Shown: positions 1 to 8,040, counted from the first letter of the stretch. The stretch is 64,000 nucleotides of DNA from Thermoleophilaceae bacterium (GCA_036378175.1 DASUWY010000071.1:1-64000); one strand, 5' to 3'. The notes: generated by a model from the sequence alone, not told the origin. Numbers and translations: made by a program.

Positions 1-434
1 CTCGGCGCCTGCACGGTGTCTGGCGTGTCCGAGAACGCCACCACGCCGACCTTCACGAGACTCGGCAGCTTGTTGAGGAAGGTGTGGGCCGCGTTCTGCG
101 CCGCGGTGAGCCTGTCCGGCTGAACATCGTCCGCCTCCATCGAGAGCGAGTGGTCGGTGACCATCATCACCGAGGCGCGGCCAACCGGCACGGCCACGGT
201 GCGCTGCGGCTTGGCGAGCGCGAGCGAGAGCAACGCAAGCGCCGCGAGCGCGAGCGCCGCGGGCACGTGCCGGCGCCAGGACGGCCCGGCGGCGGCCGCC
301 GCCAGCTTGAGGTTGCGCACAGCGGTGAAGCGAACGGCGTAGCGCCGCGCGCGCCGCCGACGCGCGTACTGCGCGGCCACGAGCAGCGGCAGCGCCAGCA
401 GCGCGAGCAGCCAGATCGGGCTCGCGAAGCTCAA
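1..434 (-). CDS. VWA-domain membrane protein, BatA-like (3' end outside window)
   Basis: This is the N-terminal part of a membrane-anchored von Willebrand A protein; the C-terminus lies beyond base 1. Reading from a TTG at 434, it has a hydrophobic segment at about residues 8-21, a basic stretch, a second hydrophobic segment at about 58-74, and then the start of a VWA domain. The MIDAS metal site reads D-H-S-L-S near residue 94, so DxSxS is kept although the surrounding residues differ from the usual DVSGSM. The TTG overlaps the stop codon of the DUF58 gene upstream (TTGA), which suggests translational coupling. It is clearly paralogous to the intact VWA gene at 2384-3343: the MSFA start, the SWRRH/GWRRH motif, AKPQ-TVAVPV and DRLTAA/NRLTAA all match. 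The role is inferred from the family, where MoxR-associated VWA proteins act in envelope or metal-insertion functions. Confidence 0.85.
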   Translation of the reverse strand, partial: MSFASPIWLLALLALPLLVAAQYARRRRARRYAVRFTAVRNLKLAAAAAGPSWRRHVPAALALAALALLSLALAKPQRTVAVPVGRASVMMVTDHSLSMEADDVQPDRLTAAQNAAHTFLNKLPSLVKVGVVAFSDTPDTVQAP

Positions 435-1339
435 CGCAGCCTCCGGCCGAGCTGGCGCAGCCAGTCGCCGTCGGTGGACACCACCACGTGCTCCACCTGC
501 AGGCGGCGCAGCTCGCGCGCCACTCGCGCGCGGTCCTCCGCCTCGAGCTCGGCGAAGTGGCGCCGCACGCCCGGGCGTGAGGTGTCCACCTGGATCAGCT
601 CACCGGTCTCGGGATCCACGAGCGCGAGGTGGCCGGCGTCCGGCAGCTCGCCCTCGCGCGGGTCGCGCACCTCCACCGCAAGCACCGAGTGATGCGCGCT
701 GAGCGCCCCGAGCGGCCGCGTCCAGTCGTCCTGGTCGCGGAAGTCCGAGATGATCACCACGAGCCCCGCCTGCCTCGCCACCTTGCCGAGGCGAACGAGC
801 GCGGTGGACATCGCGCTCGGGTCCGCGCTGCCGTCGGGCACCACGCCCTCGCCGAGCGCGCGCATCACGGACACGATTCCCGGGCGAGAGGCGCGCGGGG
901 GGAGGAGCCGCGGCCGGCCCTGGCCGAAGGTCATCAGCGCCACCCGGCCGGCGCGCCGTACCGCGAGCCGCGCCACCACCTGCGCCACGCCCTCGGCAAC
1001 GTCGCTCTTCAACCGGCTCGCGCTACCGAACGCCATTGAGGGCGACACGTCCACCACGAGCCAGGTGCTGAGCGTCCGCTCCGGCACGTGGGTGCGCACA
1101 TGCGGCTCGCCGGTGCGCGCGGTGGCGGCGGGGTCGATCTGGCGAACGTCGTCGCCCACCTCGTACGGGCGCAGCTGCGCGATCTCGGTGCCCGCGCCCA
1201 CGCCCGAGCCAAGCCTGTCGCCCGGCAGCGCGCCGCCCACGCGGCGAGCCACCACCAGGTCGAGGGCCTCCACGAGGCCCTGCGGCATCGGACCCGGGCC
1301 CTGGCGGGCCGCGGGCGCTACGAGCGGCGGCTGCGTCAA
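431..1339 (-). CDS. DUF58 family protein
   Basis: A 302-residue DUF58 protein, a degenerate VWA-like fold that nearly always accompanies MoxR AAA ATPases. The hallmark segment YEVGDDVRQIDPAATART lies at about residues 58-75. A MIDAS-like DVSPSM follows near residue 97, and FSDFRD-type residues (IISDFRDQDDW) appear further on. No transmembrane segment is obvious, so it is probably cytosolic or peripheral. The start codon overlaps the end of the MoxR gene by 4 bp, and its own stop overlaps the next VWA gene, so the order moxR-DUF58-VWA is one transcription unit. The biochemical function of the family is not established. It is thought to be a partner or adaptor for the MoxR chaperone. Confidence 0.9.
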   Translation of the reverse strand: MTQPPLVAPAARQGPGPMPQGLVEALDLVVARRVGGALPGDRLGSGVGAGTEIAQLRPYEVGDDVRQIDPAATARTGEPHVRTHVPERTLSTWLVVDVSPSMAFGSASRLKSDVAEGVAQVVARLAVRRAGRVALMTFGQGRPRLLPPRASRPGIVSVMRALGEGVVPDGSADPSAMSTALVRLGKVARQAGLVVIISDFRDQDDWTRPLGALSAHHSVLAVEVRDPREGELPDAGHLALVDPETGELIQVDTSRPGVRRHFAELEAEDRARVARELRRLQVEHVVVSTDGDWLRQLGRRLR

Positions 1340-2358
1340 GCCGCCACCGTCCGCTGCACGTGGTCGGCGGGCGGCTCGGTCACGGCCGCGAGCACCTGGT
1401 CCACCAGCTCGTCAGCGGTAACGCCGTCGGCGAGCGCGTCGTACGAGAGCACCAGGCGGTGGCGGAGCACGTCCGGCGCGAGGTCGCGGATGTCTCCGAT
1501 GGTCACGTGGCCGCGCCCGCGCAGCAGGGCGAGCGCGCGCCCCGAGTTCACGAGCCCGATCGGCCCGCGCGGGCTGGCGCCGTACTCGATGTAGCCGGCG
1601 ATCTTCTCGAGGCCGTAACGCGATGGCACGCGGGTGGCGTCCGCGAGCGCCACGGCGTAACCGATCACCTCGCGATCCACCAGCACGCTCTGCGTCGTGC
1701 GGGCGAAGCGCTCGAGGTCCTCGAGCGAGAGGGTCTCGCGCACGGCGGCGGGCTCGTCGAGCGAGCGCCCCACCACCGCGGCTTCCTCACCCGTGCTCGG
1801 GTAGTCCACGAGCACCTTCATCAGGAAGCGGTCCACCTGCGCCTCGGGCAGCGGGTAGGTGCCCTCCGCCTCGATCGGGTTCTGCGTGGCCAGCACGAGG
1901 AACGGGTGCGGCACGGGGAACGTCTCCCCGCCGATCGTCACCTGCTGCTCCTGCATCACCTCGAGCAGGGCGGACTGCACCTTGGCGGGTGCGCGGTTGA
2001 TCTCGTCCGCGAGCAGGAAGTTGCCGAACACGGGACCGAGCTCGATGTCGAAGCTGCCGCTGTCGGGCTTGTATATGCGCGTGCCCACGAGGTCCGCGGG
2101 AACGAGGTCGGGCGTGAACTGGATGCGCCGGAACGTGCCGCCGAGCACCTCGGCGAGCGTCTTCACGGTGAGCGTCTTGGCGAGCCCGGGCACGCCCTCG
2201 AGCAGCACGTGCCCGCGCGCCATCAGCGCGATGAGCAGGCGCTCGAGCATCGCGTCCTGACCCACGATCACCCGCTTGATCTCGTGGAGAGCCTCGTCGA
2301 GCGCGGCGCCCGCCTCCTCACGCGCGGCGGTACGGTCTCTCGGGTTGTCCATGTCCAT
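1336..2358 (-). CDS. MoxR family AAA+ ATPase
   Basis: A 340-residue MoxR-type AAA+ ATPase, a presumed chaperone that remodels or activates client protein complexes with the neighbouring VWA/DUF58 proteins. Visible motifs are Walker A GVPGLAKT (about residue 56), Walker B LLADEINRAP (about residue 117), sensor 1 LATQNPIEAEGTYPLPEAQ, and the C-terminal helical lid with SPRG. The ATG at 2358 is preceded on its own strand by an AAGGAGA ribosome-binding site. It lies 25 bp downstream of the VWA gene and overlaps the DUF58 gene by 4 bp. A second MoxR gene with its own DUF58 partner lies at 41328-42272. Confidence 0.95.
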   Translation of the reverse strand: MDMDNPRDRTAAREEAGAALDEALHEIKRVIVGQDAMLERLLIALMARGHVLLEGVPGLAKTLTVKTLAEVLGGTFRRIQFTPDLVPADLVGTRIYKPDSGSFDIELGPVFGNFLLADEINRAPAKVQSALLEVMQEQQVTIGGETFPVPHPFLVLATQNPIEAEGTYPLPEAQVDRFLMKVLVDYPSTGEEAAVVGRSLDEPAAVRETLSLEDLERFARTTQSVLVDREVIGYAVALADATRVPSRYGLEKIAGYIEYGASPRGPIGLVNSGRALALLRGRGHVTIGDIRDLAPDVLRHRLVLSYDALADGVTADELVDQVLAAVTEPPADHVQRTVAA

Positions 2359-2383
2359 TCGGTGTGTCTCCTTTCTCGAAAGT

Positions 2384-3343
2384 TCAGATGAGCCGGCCGA
2401 ACCAGCCGAGCGACATGCCGAGGCCGGCGAGCAGCAGAACAGCCGCCGCCCCGGCGAAGGCGTTTGTGATCTGGCGCTTCTCCTTGCGGTGGCCGAGCTG
2501 CGAGCCGAGCTTCTCGTACACCTGCTTCAGTCCGGACGCGGTCTGCGCCGTGAAGCTCGCGCCGCCTGACGCGCGTGCGATCTGCTGCAGCGCCTGCGGG
2601 TCGGGCGGCACCTGCTGCACGACCGTGCCGCCGCCGCGCTTCGGCACCGTGATCGTGCCATTGGGCGTGCCGAGCGCGACCGTGTAGATGGGGATGTGGA
2701 GCCTGCGCGCGGCCTGGGCCGCGGCCACCGGGTTCTGCCCGCTCGTGGACGAGCCGTCGGACAGCAGCACGATCGCCGCCGGCGGCCGCTTGCCGTTCAG
2801 CTTCGGCGCGCGGTTGAGGACGTTCGAGGCGGTGGTGATCGCGTTCCCGGTGGCGGTTCCGCCGCTCGAGGCCATGTTCGCGATCGCGCGCTTCACCGCC
2901 TGGCGGTCCTGCGTGGGGCTCTGGAGCACGGTGGCGATGTTGTTGAACGCCATCACTCCCACGTTCACCCGGCTCGGCACCTGGTTCACGAAGCGGTTCG
3001 CGGCCTGCTTCGCGGCCGTAAGCCGGTTGGGCTTGACGTCGGTGGCGGTCATGGAGCCCGATACGTCCGTGGCGAGCATGATCGAGGCGCGCTCCACCGG
3101 CACGGCCACCGTGTGTTGGGGCTTCGCCACCGCCACGATCAGCAGGGCGATGGCGAGGAGGATCGCGAGCATCGGCAGGTGGCGGCGCCAGCCGGGCCGG
3201 CGCGGCGCGACCGATGGCTGCAGCGCGGGCGCCGCGAACGCGGCTGCGGCGGCCCGCCTGCGCCGTTCCTCTGCCGTGTACATCAGTGCGAGCACCGGCA
3301 GCGCCACCAGCGCGATGAGAACGAGAGGCGCTGCGAAGCTCAT
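2384..3343 (-). CDS. VWA-domain membrane protein (BatA-like)
   Basis: A 319-residue membrane protein with hydrophobic segments at about residues 6-22 and 55-73, a VWA domain, and a C-terminal transmembrane helix at about 292-312. The MIDAS site is the classical DVSGSM near residue 93, followed by the conserved threonine region (SGGTATGNAI) and LLSDGSSTSG. The topology places the VWA domain between the second and last helices, outside the membrane. The start overlaps the HtrA gene by 4 bp, and the MoxR gene follows after 25 bp. It is a paralogue of the truncated VWA gene at the window edge, so the MoxR-DUF58 pair is flanked by two copies. The role is inferred: BatA-type proteins are linked to stress tolerance in other bacteria. 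Confidence 0.92.
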   Translation of the reverse strand: MSFAAPLVLIALVALPVLALMYTAEERRRRAAAAAFAAPALQPSVAPRRPGWRRHLPMLAILLAIALLIVAVAKPQHTVAVPVERASIMLATDVSGSMTATDVKPNRLTAAKQAANRFVNQVPSRVNVGVMAFNNIATVLQSPTQDRQAVKRAIANMASSGGTATGNAITTASNVLNRAPKLNGKRPPAAIVLLSDGSSTSGQNPVAAAQAARRLHIPIYTVALGTPNGTITVPKRGGGTVVQQVPPDPQALQQIARASGGASFTAQTASGLKQVYEKLGSQLGHRKEKRQITNAFAGAAAVLLLAGLGMSLGWFGRLI

Positions 3344-4539
3344 GGCGTGCGCTGCGGCCGCTGGCCGAGCTTCACCCGCAGGTGGACGAGCGCGCCGGCG
3401 CGCTGCACCGTCACGCCGATGGTGTCACCGGGACTGCGCTGCGCGATCGCCGTGGAGATGTCCGATGGGTCGAACACGTGCCGCCCGTCCACTTCCGTGA
3501 TCAGATCGGCGGACTGGATGCCCGCGCGGTCGGCCGGTCCGCCCGGCACGACGCTCCGGACTATCGCGCCGCCTGCCGTGCTCACGGACGGGGCGCTCGA
3601 GAGTCCGAGATACGCGTGCTTCACCACCTGGCGGCGCTCGAGTTGCGGCACCACCTGGCGCACCGTGTTCGACGGGATCGCGAAGCCGATGCCCACGTTC
3701 CCGTTGCCGCCGCCGCCGGTTGCGATCTGCGAGTTCACGCCGATCACATGCGCCGAGCTGTCGAGCAGCGGGCCGCCGGAGTTGCCCGGGTTGATCGGGG
3801 CGTCCGTCTGGATCACGTTGTCGATCTCGAAGCCGTTCGGTGCCTGGATGTGCCGGCCCACGGCCGAGATGATCCCTTCGGTGGCGGTGCGGTCGAGGCC
3901 GAACGGGTTGCCGATCGCCACCGCGGGGTCGCCGATGCGCACGGTCCGCGAATCCGCGAACTGGAGTGGCTTGACCGCGCGCGGGATCGTGCCCGGATCG
4001 ATGCTGAGCACCGCGAGGTCGTCCGATACGTCGGTGCCGATCACCGCGGCATCCAGCGACTCGGCGCGCGGCCCGAAGCGGACGATCACGCGGCTCGAGT
4101 TCCCCACCACGTGAGCGTTCGTCACGAGCTTGCCGTCGGAGGAGATGAGGAAGCCTGTGCCAGAGCCCAGGTTCGTCTTCACGGACACCACCGCGGGGCT
4201 CGCCGCGGCGTACACGGCGCCCGCCGGCGACTGGCTTCCCTTCGTGGGAAGCGGCTTCGATGCCACGGCGGGGAGGGGCGGCGGGTTGTCGCCGCCCTGG
4301 TGAAGCAGGAGCCCGGCCACGAACGCGCCCGCGACGGCTGTCACGGCGAGCGCCACGCTCGCAATCGTGAGACGGAAACCGCGGCGCTCCTTCACCTCCG
4401 TCACGGCCGCGGCCTCGCGCTCCAGCTCGGCGCGGCGGAGCGCCTCGTGATGGCGGGCCGCCGCCTCTGCCGCTTCCTGGCGCGCGATCTCCGCGTCCGA
4501 GCGCCAGTCGCCGGACCAGAGGTGCTTGGGGGATCTCAC
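3340..4539 (-). CDS. HtrA/DegP-like serine protease with PDZ domain
   Basis: A 399-residue membrane-tethered trypsin-like protease. A charged, Glu/Ala-rich cytoplasmic N-terminus (residues 1-55) is followed by one transmembrane helix (about 56-80), the protease domain and a C-terminal PDZ domain (about 305-395). The catalytic triad is visible: His in TNAHVV, Asp in DVSDDLAVL, and Ser in NPGNSGGPLL. These proteases act outside the membrane in protein quality control. The gene starts with GTG at 4539 and its stop overlaps the VWA gene, so it probably leads the VWA-MoxR-DUF58-VWA unit. Upstream there is a possible TTGACG/TTAAAC promoter and a direct octamer repeat (listed separately). A second HtrA gene at 45659 also adjoins a MoxR/DUF58 module. 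Confidence 0.95.
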   Translation of the reverse strand: MRSPKHLWSGDWRSDAEIARQEAAEAAARHHEALRRAELEREAAAVTEVKERRGFRLTIASVALAVTAVAGAFVAGLLLHQGGDNPPPLPAVASKPLPTKGSQSPAGAVYAAASPAVVSVKTNLGSGTGFLISSDGKLVTNAHVVGNSSRVIVRFGPRAESLDAAVIGTDVSDDLAVLSIDPGTIPRAVKPLQFADSRTVRIGDPAVAIGNPFGLDRTATEGIISAVGRHIQAPNGFEIDNVIQTDAPINPGNSGGPLLDSSAHVIGVNSQIATGGGGNGNVGIGFAIPSNTVRQVVPQLERRQVVKHAYLGLSSAPSVSTAGGAIVRSVVPGGPADRAGIQSADLITEVDGRHVFDPSDISTAIAQRSPGDTIGVTVQRAGALVHLRVKLGQRPQRTP

Positions 4540-4547
4540 TTCGCTTT

Positions 4548-4601
4548 GTTTAACGGTGCGGACTCAGCCGTTCGTCAAGAGACGGTAAGAATCCGGTAAG
4601 A
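4548..4601 (-). promoter_or_regulatory. Possible htrA promoter with 11-bp-period direct repeat
   Basis: On the minus strand a TTGACG hexamer (4573-4578) and a TTAAAC hexamer (4548-4553) are separated by 19 bp, slightly long for a sigma-70-type promoter. Just upstream, the octamer TCTTACCG occurs twice in direct orientation (4594-4601 and 4583-4590) with an 11-bp period. One-turn direct repeats are typical of OmpR/PhoB-class response-regulator sites. This is seen in the sequence; the regulatory meaning is inferred. Confidence 0.4.
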
Positions 4602-4627
4602 GGCTCCTTCTCAGTTGAGGGTAGACG

Positions 4628-5368
4628 TCAGGAGGGGCCGGCTTGCCGGGCAAGCCGAACGGCCTCCGCCGCGCCGCCCCTCCATGCTTCGCCGTGGCCG
4701 GTGAGCACCGTGCCTGCGCCCGTCTCCGCCAGAGCGTCGAGCGAGTCGAGCGCCCGCTTGCTGTCCGCCGTCGCGGCCCCCGACACGATCTGCGGCCCCT
4801 TCGAACCCGTGTACGGATTCAGGGTGACCACGGCATCGCCGGCGATCACCGCGTCACGCTCGGGGAAGTGGAGCGCGCAGTGGCCGAGCGTGTGGCCCGG
4901 CGTGAAGACCACGTGAGGTGACCCGGGCACGGGCAGCGATCCGTTCTCGTAGCGCTGCACCTCGCGTATCCGCGGCGGCCACCAGGCTCGATTCGACACG
5001 AGCGCGGCCACGATCGGGAAGGCCTTGAACTGAGTGAGGAAGTACCACGTGCGCGCGCGTTCGTGCCCGTACTGGCGAGGCTGCTTGGTGAGCGGCACGT
5101 CGTTCTCGTGCACCCACACCGCAACCCCGAGCTCCCGTCGCGCCCGCTCGGCGAAGCCGATGTGGTCGAAGTGCGCGTGGGTGAGGACGAGCGCCTTCAG
5201 GTCGGCGGGTTTGCGCCCGAGCTCGGCGAGCGCCTCCGTGAGTGACGCCCAAGATGTGGGCAGCCCGGCGTCCACGATCGTGACGCCGTCGTCGCCCTCC
5301 ACCAGGTACCAATTCACGTAGGCGTCCTCGACGCGATGGATTCCGTCCGCCACGTTCCGCTCGAGCAT
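4628..5368 (-). CDS. MBL-fold metallo-hydrolase
   Basis: A 246-residue metallo-beta-lactamase-fold hydrolase. The metal-binding signature THAHFDH (HxHxDH) is near residue 62. Further ligands follow: His in FTPGHTLGHC, Asp in VIAGDAVV, and His in LTGHGEAW. The substrate cannot be told from the sequence; glyoxalase II-like, lactonase-like and SoxH-like enzymes share this layout. The gene stands alone, 88 bp downstream of the HtrA start on the same strand and 44 bp from the nucleotidyltransferase gene. Confidence 0.9.
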   Translation of the reverse strand: MLERNVADGIHRVEDAYVNWYLVEGDDGVTIVDAGLPTSWASLTEALAELGRKPADLKALVLTHAHFDHIGFAERARRELGVAVWVHENDVPLTKQPRQYGHERARTWYFLTQFKAFPIVAALVSNRAWWPPRIREVQRYENGSLPVPGSPHVVFTPGHTLGHCALHFPERDAVIAGDAVVTLNPYTGSKGPQIVSGAATADSKRALDSLDALAETGAGTVLTGHGEAWRGGAAEAVRLARQAGPS

Positions 5369-5412
5369 GGGCGTCTGCTACCCGAGCGGAGGGTGCGCAA
5401 GCGTCCGATTCG

Positions 5413-6012
5413 CTACTGCGCGGAGACCACGGCCTCGTAGTCCTCCCACGTGTCCACGTCGGGAGGCACGCGCCCTGGCATGCGCACCTCGCGCACGAGC
5501 TCCGGGCGCTGCTCGAGCAGCTTCCAAACCGCCTTGTCGCCGTGCAGCGCGCCGAGGTCGTCGAAGATCGAGCGGCCGAAGGCGAAGGGGTGGCCACGGC
5601 CGTCGTCGTAGCGGCATACGGCCACGGGCGCGTCGCCACGCCCCTGCACGAGGCCGCAAACCGTGGCGGCGGTCACGCCCGGCTGGTCGCCGAGCATCAG
5701 CACGAGCACGTCGGCCGCGGGGTCAACGAGCGGAAGCGCGGCGGCGATCGAGGAGGAGCAGCCGTCGCCATAGGACTCGTTCACCGCCACCTCCGCGCCG
5801 CGTAGGTCAACGGCGCCGAGCACGTCCTCGGCGTTGCCTCCGAGCGCGACGATGAGCTGGTCGAGTGGCGACACCCGCGCGGTGGCCAGCACGTGCTCGA
5901 GCAGGGTGCCGTCGCCGTATGGCAGCAGCTGCTTGGGCTGGCCGAGGCGGCTCGACCCGCCGGCGGCGAGCACGAGCCCGGTTACGAACGGGCTATCCGC
6001 GGGCTCCGGCAT
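5413..6012 (-). CDS. MobA/MocA-like molybdenum cofactor nucleotidyltransferase
   Basis: A 199-residue NTP transferase of the MobA/MocA/PucB type. The N-terminal nucleotide-binding signature LAAGGSSRLGQPKQLL (about residues 15-30) is followed by the metal-binding LMLGDQPGV segment and GRGHPFAF. Enzymes of this group add CMP or GMP to molybdopterin before insertion into xanthine/CO dehydrogenase-type enzymes. The context supports this, because the next three genes are XdhC/CoxI-type maturation factors. The 5' end overlaps the XdhC-YHS gene by 20 bp on the same strand. No structural molybdenum hydroxylase gene lies in the window. Confidence 0.88.
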   Translation of the reverse strand: MPEPADSPFVTGLVLAAGGSSRLGQPKQLLPYGDGTLLEHVLATARVSPLDQLIVALGGNAEDVLGAVDLRGAEVAVNESYGDGCSSSIAAALPLVDPAADVLVLMLGDQPGVTAATVCGLVQGRGDAPVAVCRYDDGRGHPFAFGRSIFDDLGALHGDKAVWKLLEQRPELVREVRMPGRVPPDVDTWEDYEAVVSAQ

Positions 6013-6877
6013 ACCTTTCCGGCGCTTCGATGAACGCGCTTCGGCAGCTCTCGCAGCAGAAGTAGACGCTGCGGCGTTCGTGCTCGACGGTCGGGGTGGC
6101 GTCCGACACCGCGACGGTCATGCCGCACACGGGGTCGGTGGCGCCTATCGCCTCCGCGGTGGCGTGCTCGCCCCGCGAGCCGACGATCTCCGCGACTATC
6201 GAGAGCGCGATCTCCTCCGCGGTTCTGGCGCCGATGTCGAGGCCGGCTGGCGTGCGAACGCGGTCCAGATGCTCGACTCCGCTCTTGCGGAGCTCCTCGA
6301 TCACCGCCGCGCCGCGCCTGCGGCTCGCCACCAGGCCGATGTAGGGAACGCCTGCGGCCAGGCCGGCGGTTATGGCTTCTGGTTCCTCGTGACCGTGTGA
6401 GGCAATAACGAGTGCGGAGTCGCTGGCGAGGTCGGCGGGGGTGATGGCTGTGATGGCCGCGTCGTATCCCAGCTGCTGCGCAATGGCGGCGATTGCCTGG
6501 CCGATCGGCGTTGTTCCCAGGATCGCGATGCGCGGCGCCGGCAGCCGCGGCTCGAGGAAGATCTCGAGGGCGCCGCCCGAGAGGCATGGGTTGCGCACGA
6601 CGATCGCGCCTTCGTTCTCCGCGGCCTCGTCGCCCTCCGGCACGATCCTGAGCAGCAGAGCCTCGCCGGTCTCGAGCGCGCGGAGTGCCTGAAGCCGGAC
6701 GGATGTCTCGGCGCATGCTCCGCCCACGAAGCCCTCGATGGTGCCGTCGCCGAGCACGATTCCGGAGTCGCCGGGGCGCACACTCGTCGGCCGCTGCGCG
6801 CGGACGACGGTGGCGACGACGAATGGAGTCCGTTCCGCGATCAGCTCCTCGGCGCGCCGAGCCAGCTTCGGCTGCAT
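5993..6877 (-). CDS. XdhC/CoxI family maturation protein with C-terminal YHS domain
   Basis: A 294-residue fusion. The N-terminal XdhC_CoxI domain (RAQRPTSVRPGDSGIV and GFVGGACAETSV) is followed by a Rossmann-like XdhC C-terminal domain (GLVASRRRGAAVIEEL, TPAGLDIGARTAEEIALSI). It ends in a YHS metal-binding domain, with DPVCGMTV at about residue 248 and YFCCESCRSAF. XdhC proteins receive molybdenum cofactor and pass it to xanthine dehydrogenase-type enzymes. YHS domains bind metal through cysteines. I chose the ATG at 6877, because a longer frame to 6946 would overlap the divergent coxI-like gene. The 42-bp spacer to that gene must hold both promoters. Confidence 0.88.
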   Translation of the reverse strand: MQPKLARRAEELIAERTPFVVATVVRAQRPTSVRPGDSGIVLGDGTIEGFVGGACAETSVRLQALRALETGEALLLRIVPEGDEAAENEGAIVVRNPCLSGGALEIFLEPRLPAPRIAILGTTPIGQAIAAIAQQLGYDAAITAITPADLASDSALVIASHGHEEPEAITAGLAAGVPYIGLVASRRRGAAVIEELRKSGVEHLDRVRTPAGLDIGARTAEEIALSIVAEIVGSRGEHATAEAIGATDPVCGMTVAVSDATPTVEHERRSVYFCCESCRSAFIEAPERYAGARG

Positions 6878-6919
6878 CACCACGGGACAAGTGTACGCGG
6901 CGACAGTACGATCAGACAC

Positions 6920-7234
6920 ATGAGTGACGTCCTTGCACAAGCCCAAAAATGGACCGAGAGCGGCAACGCTGTTGCGCTCGCCACTGTGATCGACACACGT
7001 AAGTCGGCGCCCCTTCCGCCCGGCTCGAAGATGGCAATCAGCTCCACCGGCGACGTTGTGGGCGCCGTATCCGGCGGCTGCGTCGAGGGCGCTGTCGTGG
7101 AGGTGGCGGAGGAGATCCTCGGCGGTGCGAAGCCGCGGCTACTGCACTTCGGGATCGCCGACGAGGACGCGTGGGACGTCGGGCTGCCGTGCGGCGGCGA
7201 GATCGACGTGTTCGTGGAGAGGTACGAGCCTTGA
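6920..7234 (+). CDS. XdhC/CoxI N-terminal domain protein (short)
   Basis: A 104-residue stand-alone version of the XdhC_CoxI domain. It carries ATVIDTRKSAPLPPGSKMAI and the conserved SGGCVEGAVVE, then a C-terminal GLPCGGEIDVFVE motif as in CoxI/XdhC proteins. It lacks the Rossmann-like half, which is encoded by the overlapping next gene, so the two together equal one full XdhC. A TACGAT hexamer sits about 10 bases before the ATG, which fits a short-leader or leaderless transcript. Presumed role: handling of molybdenum cofactor for CO or xanthine dehydrogenase-type enzymes. Confidence 0.88.
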   Translation: MSDVLAQAQKWTESGNAVALATVIDTRKSAPLPPGSKMAISSTGDVVGAVSGGCVEGAVVEVAEEILGGAKPRLLHFGIADEDAWDVGLPCGGEIDVFVERYEP

Positions 7235-8004
7235 GCGCGCAGGGCGAGTTCGCGCGGCTGGCCGCGGCCGGTGAACGGGCCGCGCTCGTCACCGTGGTCA
7301 GCAATGAGGGTGAGCCTGAGGTGGGCACGCGGGTCCTGGTGCGCGCGGACGGATCGCTCGAAGGCTCGTTCGGCTCCGATGAGCTGGACTCCGCTGCACG
7401 CGACTTCTCCGAGGAGCTGATGTGGGGCACCGAGCGGAGCGAGTTCCGCGAGGTGGACGGTGTGGGTCTTTTCGTGGACGTGACCGCGCCCTCGCCGCGG
7501 ATCTTCATCTTCGGCGCGGTGGACTTCGCCAACGCCCTGTGCCGCACCGCCCGAGTGACCGGCTGGCGGCCGTACGTGATCGACCCTCGCTCTCGCTTTG
7601 CCACCCCGGAGCGCTTCCCCGAGGCGGAGGAGGTGGTGGCCGCGTGGCCGGAGGAGGCCGTGGCCCGTCTCGGCGGGATCGACCGCGCCACCTACATCGC
7701 GATCCTCCACCACGACCCGAAGCTGGATGACGCGGCACTGCAGGTCGCGTTCGACTCCGACACGCCGTACATCGGCGCGATGGGGAGCCGGCGCGCGCAG
7801 GCGAAGCGGCGCGAACGGCTGTTGGCGGCCGGCGTGGACGAGCAGCAGCTCGAGCGCGTATCCGCCCCGATCGGGCTCGACATCGGCGCGCTGGGCGCGG
7901 AGGAGACGGCGCTCTCGATCATGGCCGAGGTGGTGGCGGTACGAAACGGCCACGGCGGCGGCCGCCTGGGCGACGCCAAGGGCCGCATCCACGAGGCGGT
8001 GTGA
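7231..8004 (+). CDS. XdhC family protein (Rossmann-like domain)
   Basis: A 257-residue XdhC-type protein that starts with TTG at 7231, overlapping the TGA of the preceding coxI-like gene (TTGA). The N-terminal third is a divergent XdhC_CoxI domain (NEGEPEVGTRVLV, GSFGSDELD). The C-terminal part is the Rossmann-like domain: IFIFGAVDFANALC, YIGAMGSRRAQAKRRERLL, and SAPIGLDIGALGAEETALSI. The cysteine of the usual GGCVE motif is absent from its N-terminal domain, which may be why the partner gene supplies it. The pair probably forms a hetero-complex for molybdenum cofactor delivery. The transcript ends at the hairpin at 8041-8075. Confidence 0.88.
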   Translation: MSAQGEFARLAAAGERAALVTVVSNEGEPEVGTRVLVRADGSLEGSFGSDELDSAARDFSEELMWGTERSEFREVDGVGLFVDVTAPSPRIFIFGAVDFANALCRTARVTGWRPYVIDPRSRFATPERFPEAEEVVAAWPEEAVARLGGIDRATYIAILHHDPKLDDAALQVAFDSDTPYIGAMGSRRAQAKRRERLLAAGVDEQQLERVSAPIGLDIGALGAEETALSIMAEVVAVRNGHGGGRLGDAKGRIHEAV

Positions 8005-8040
8005 AGGTAGCGATCCCAGCGGATGTGACCTTCGAGCGAT

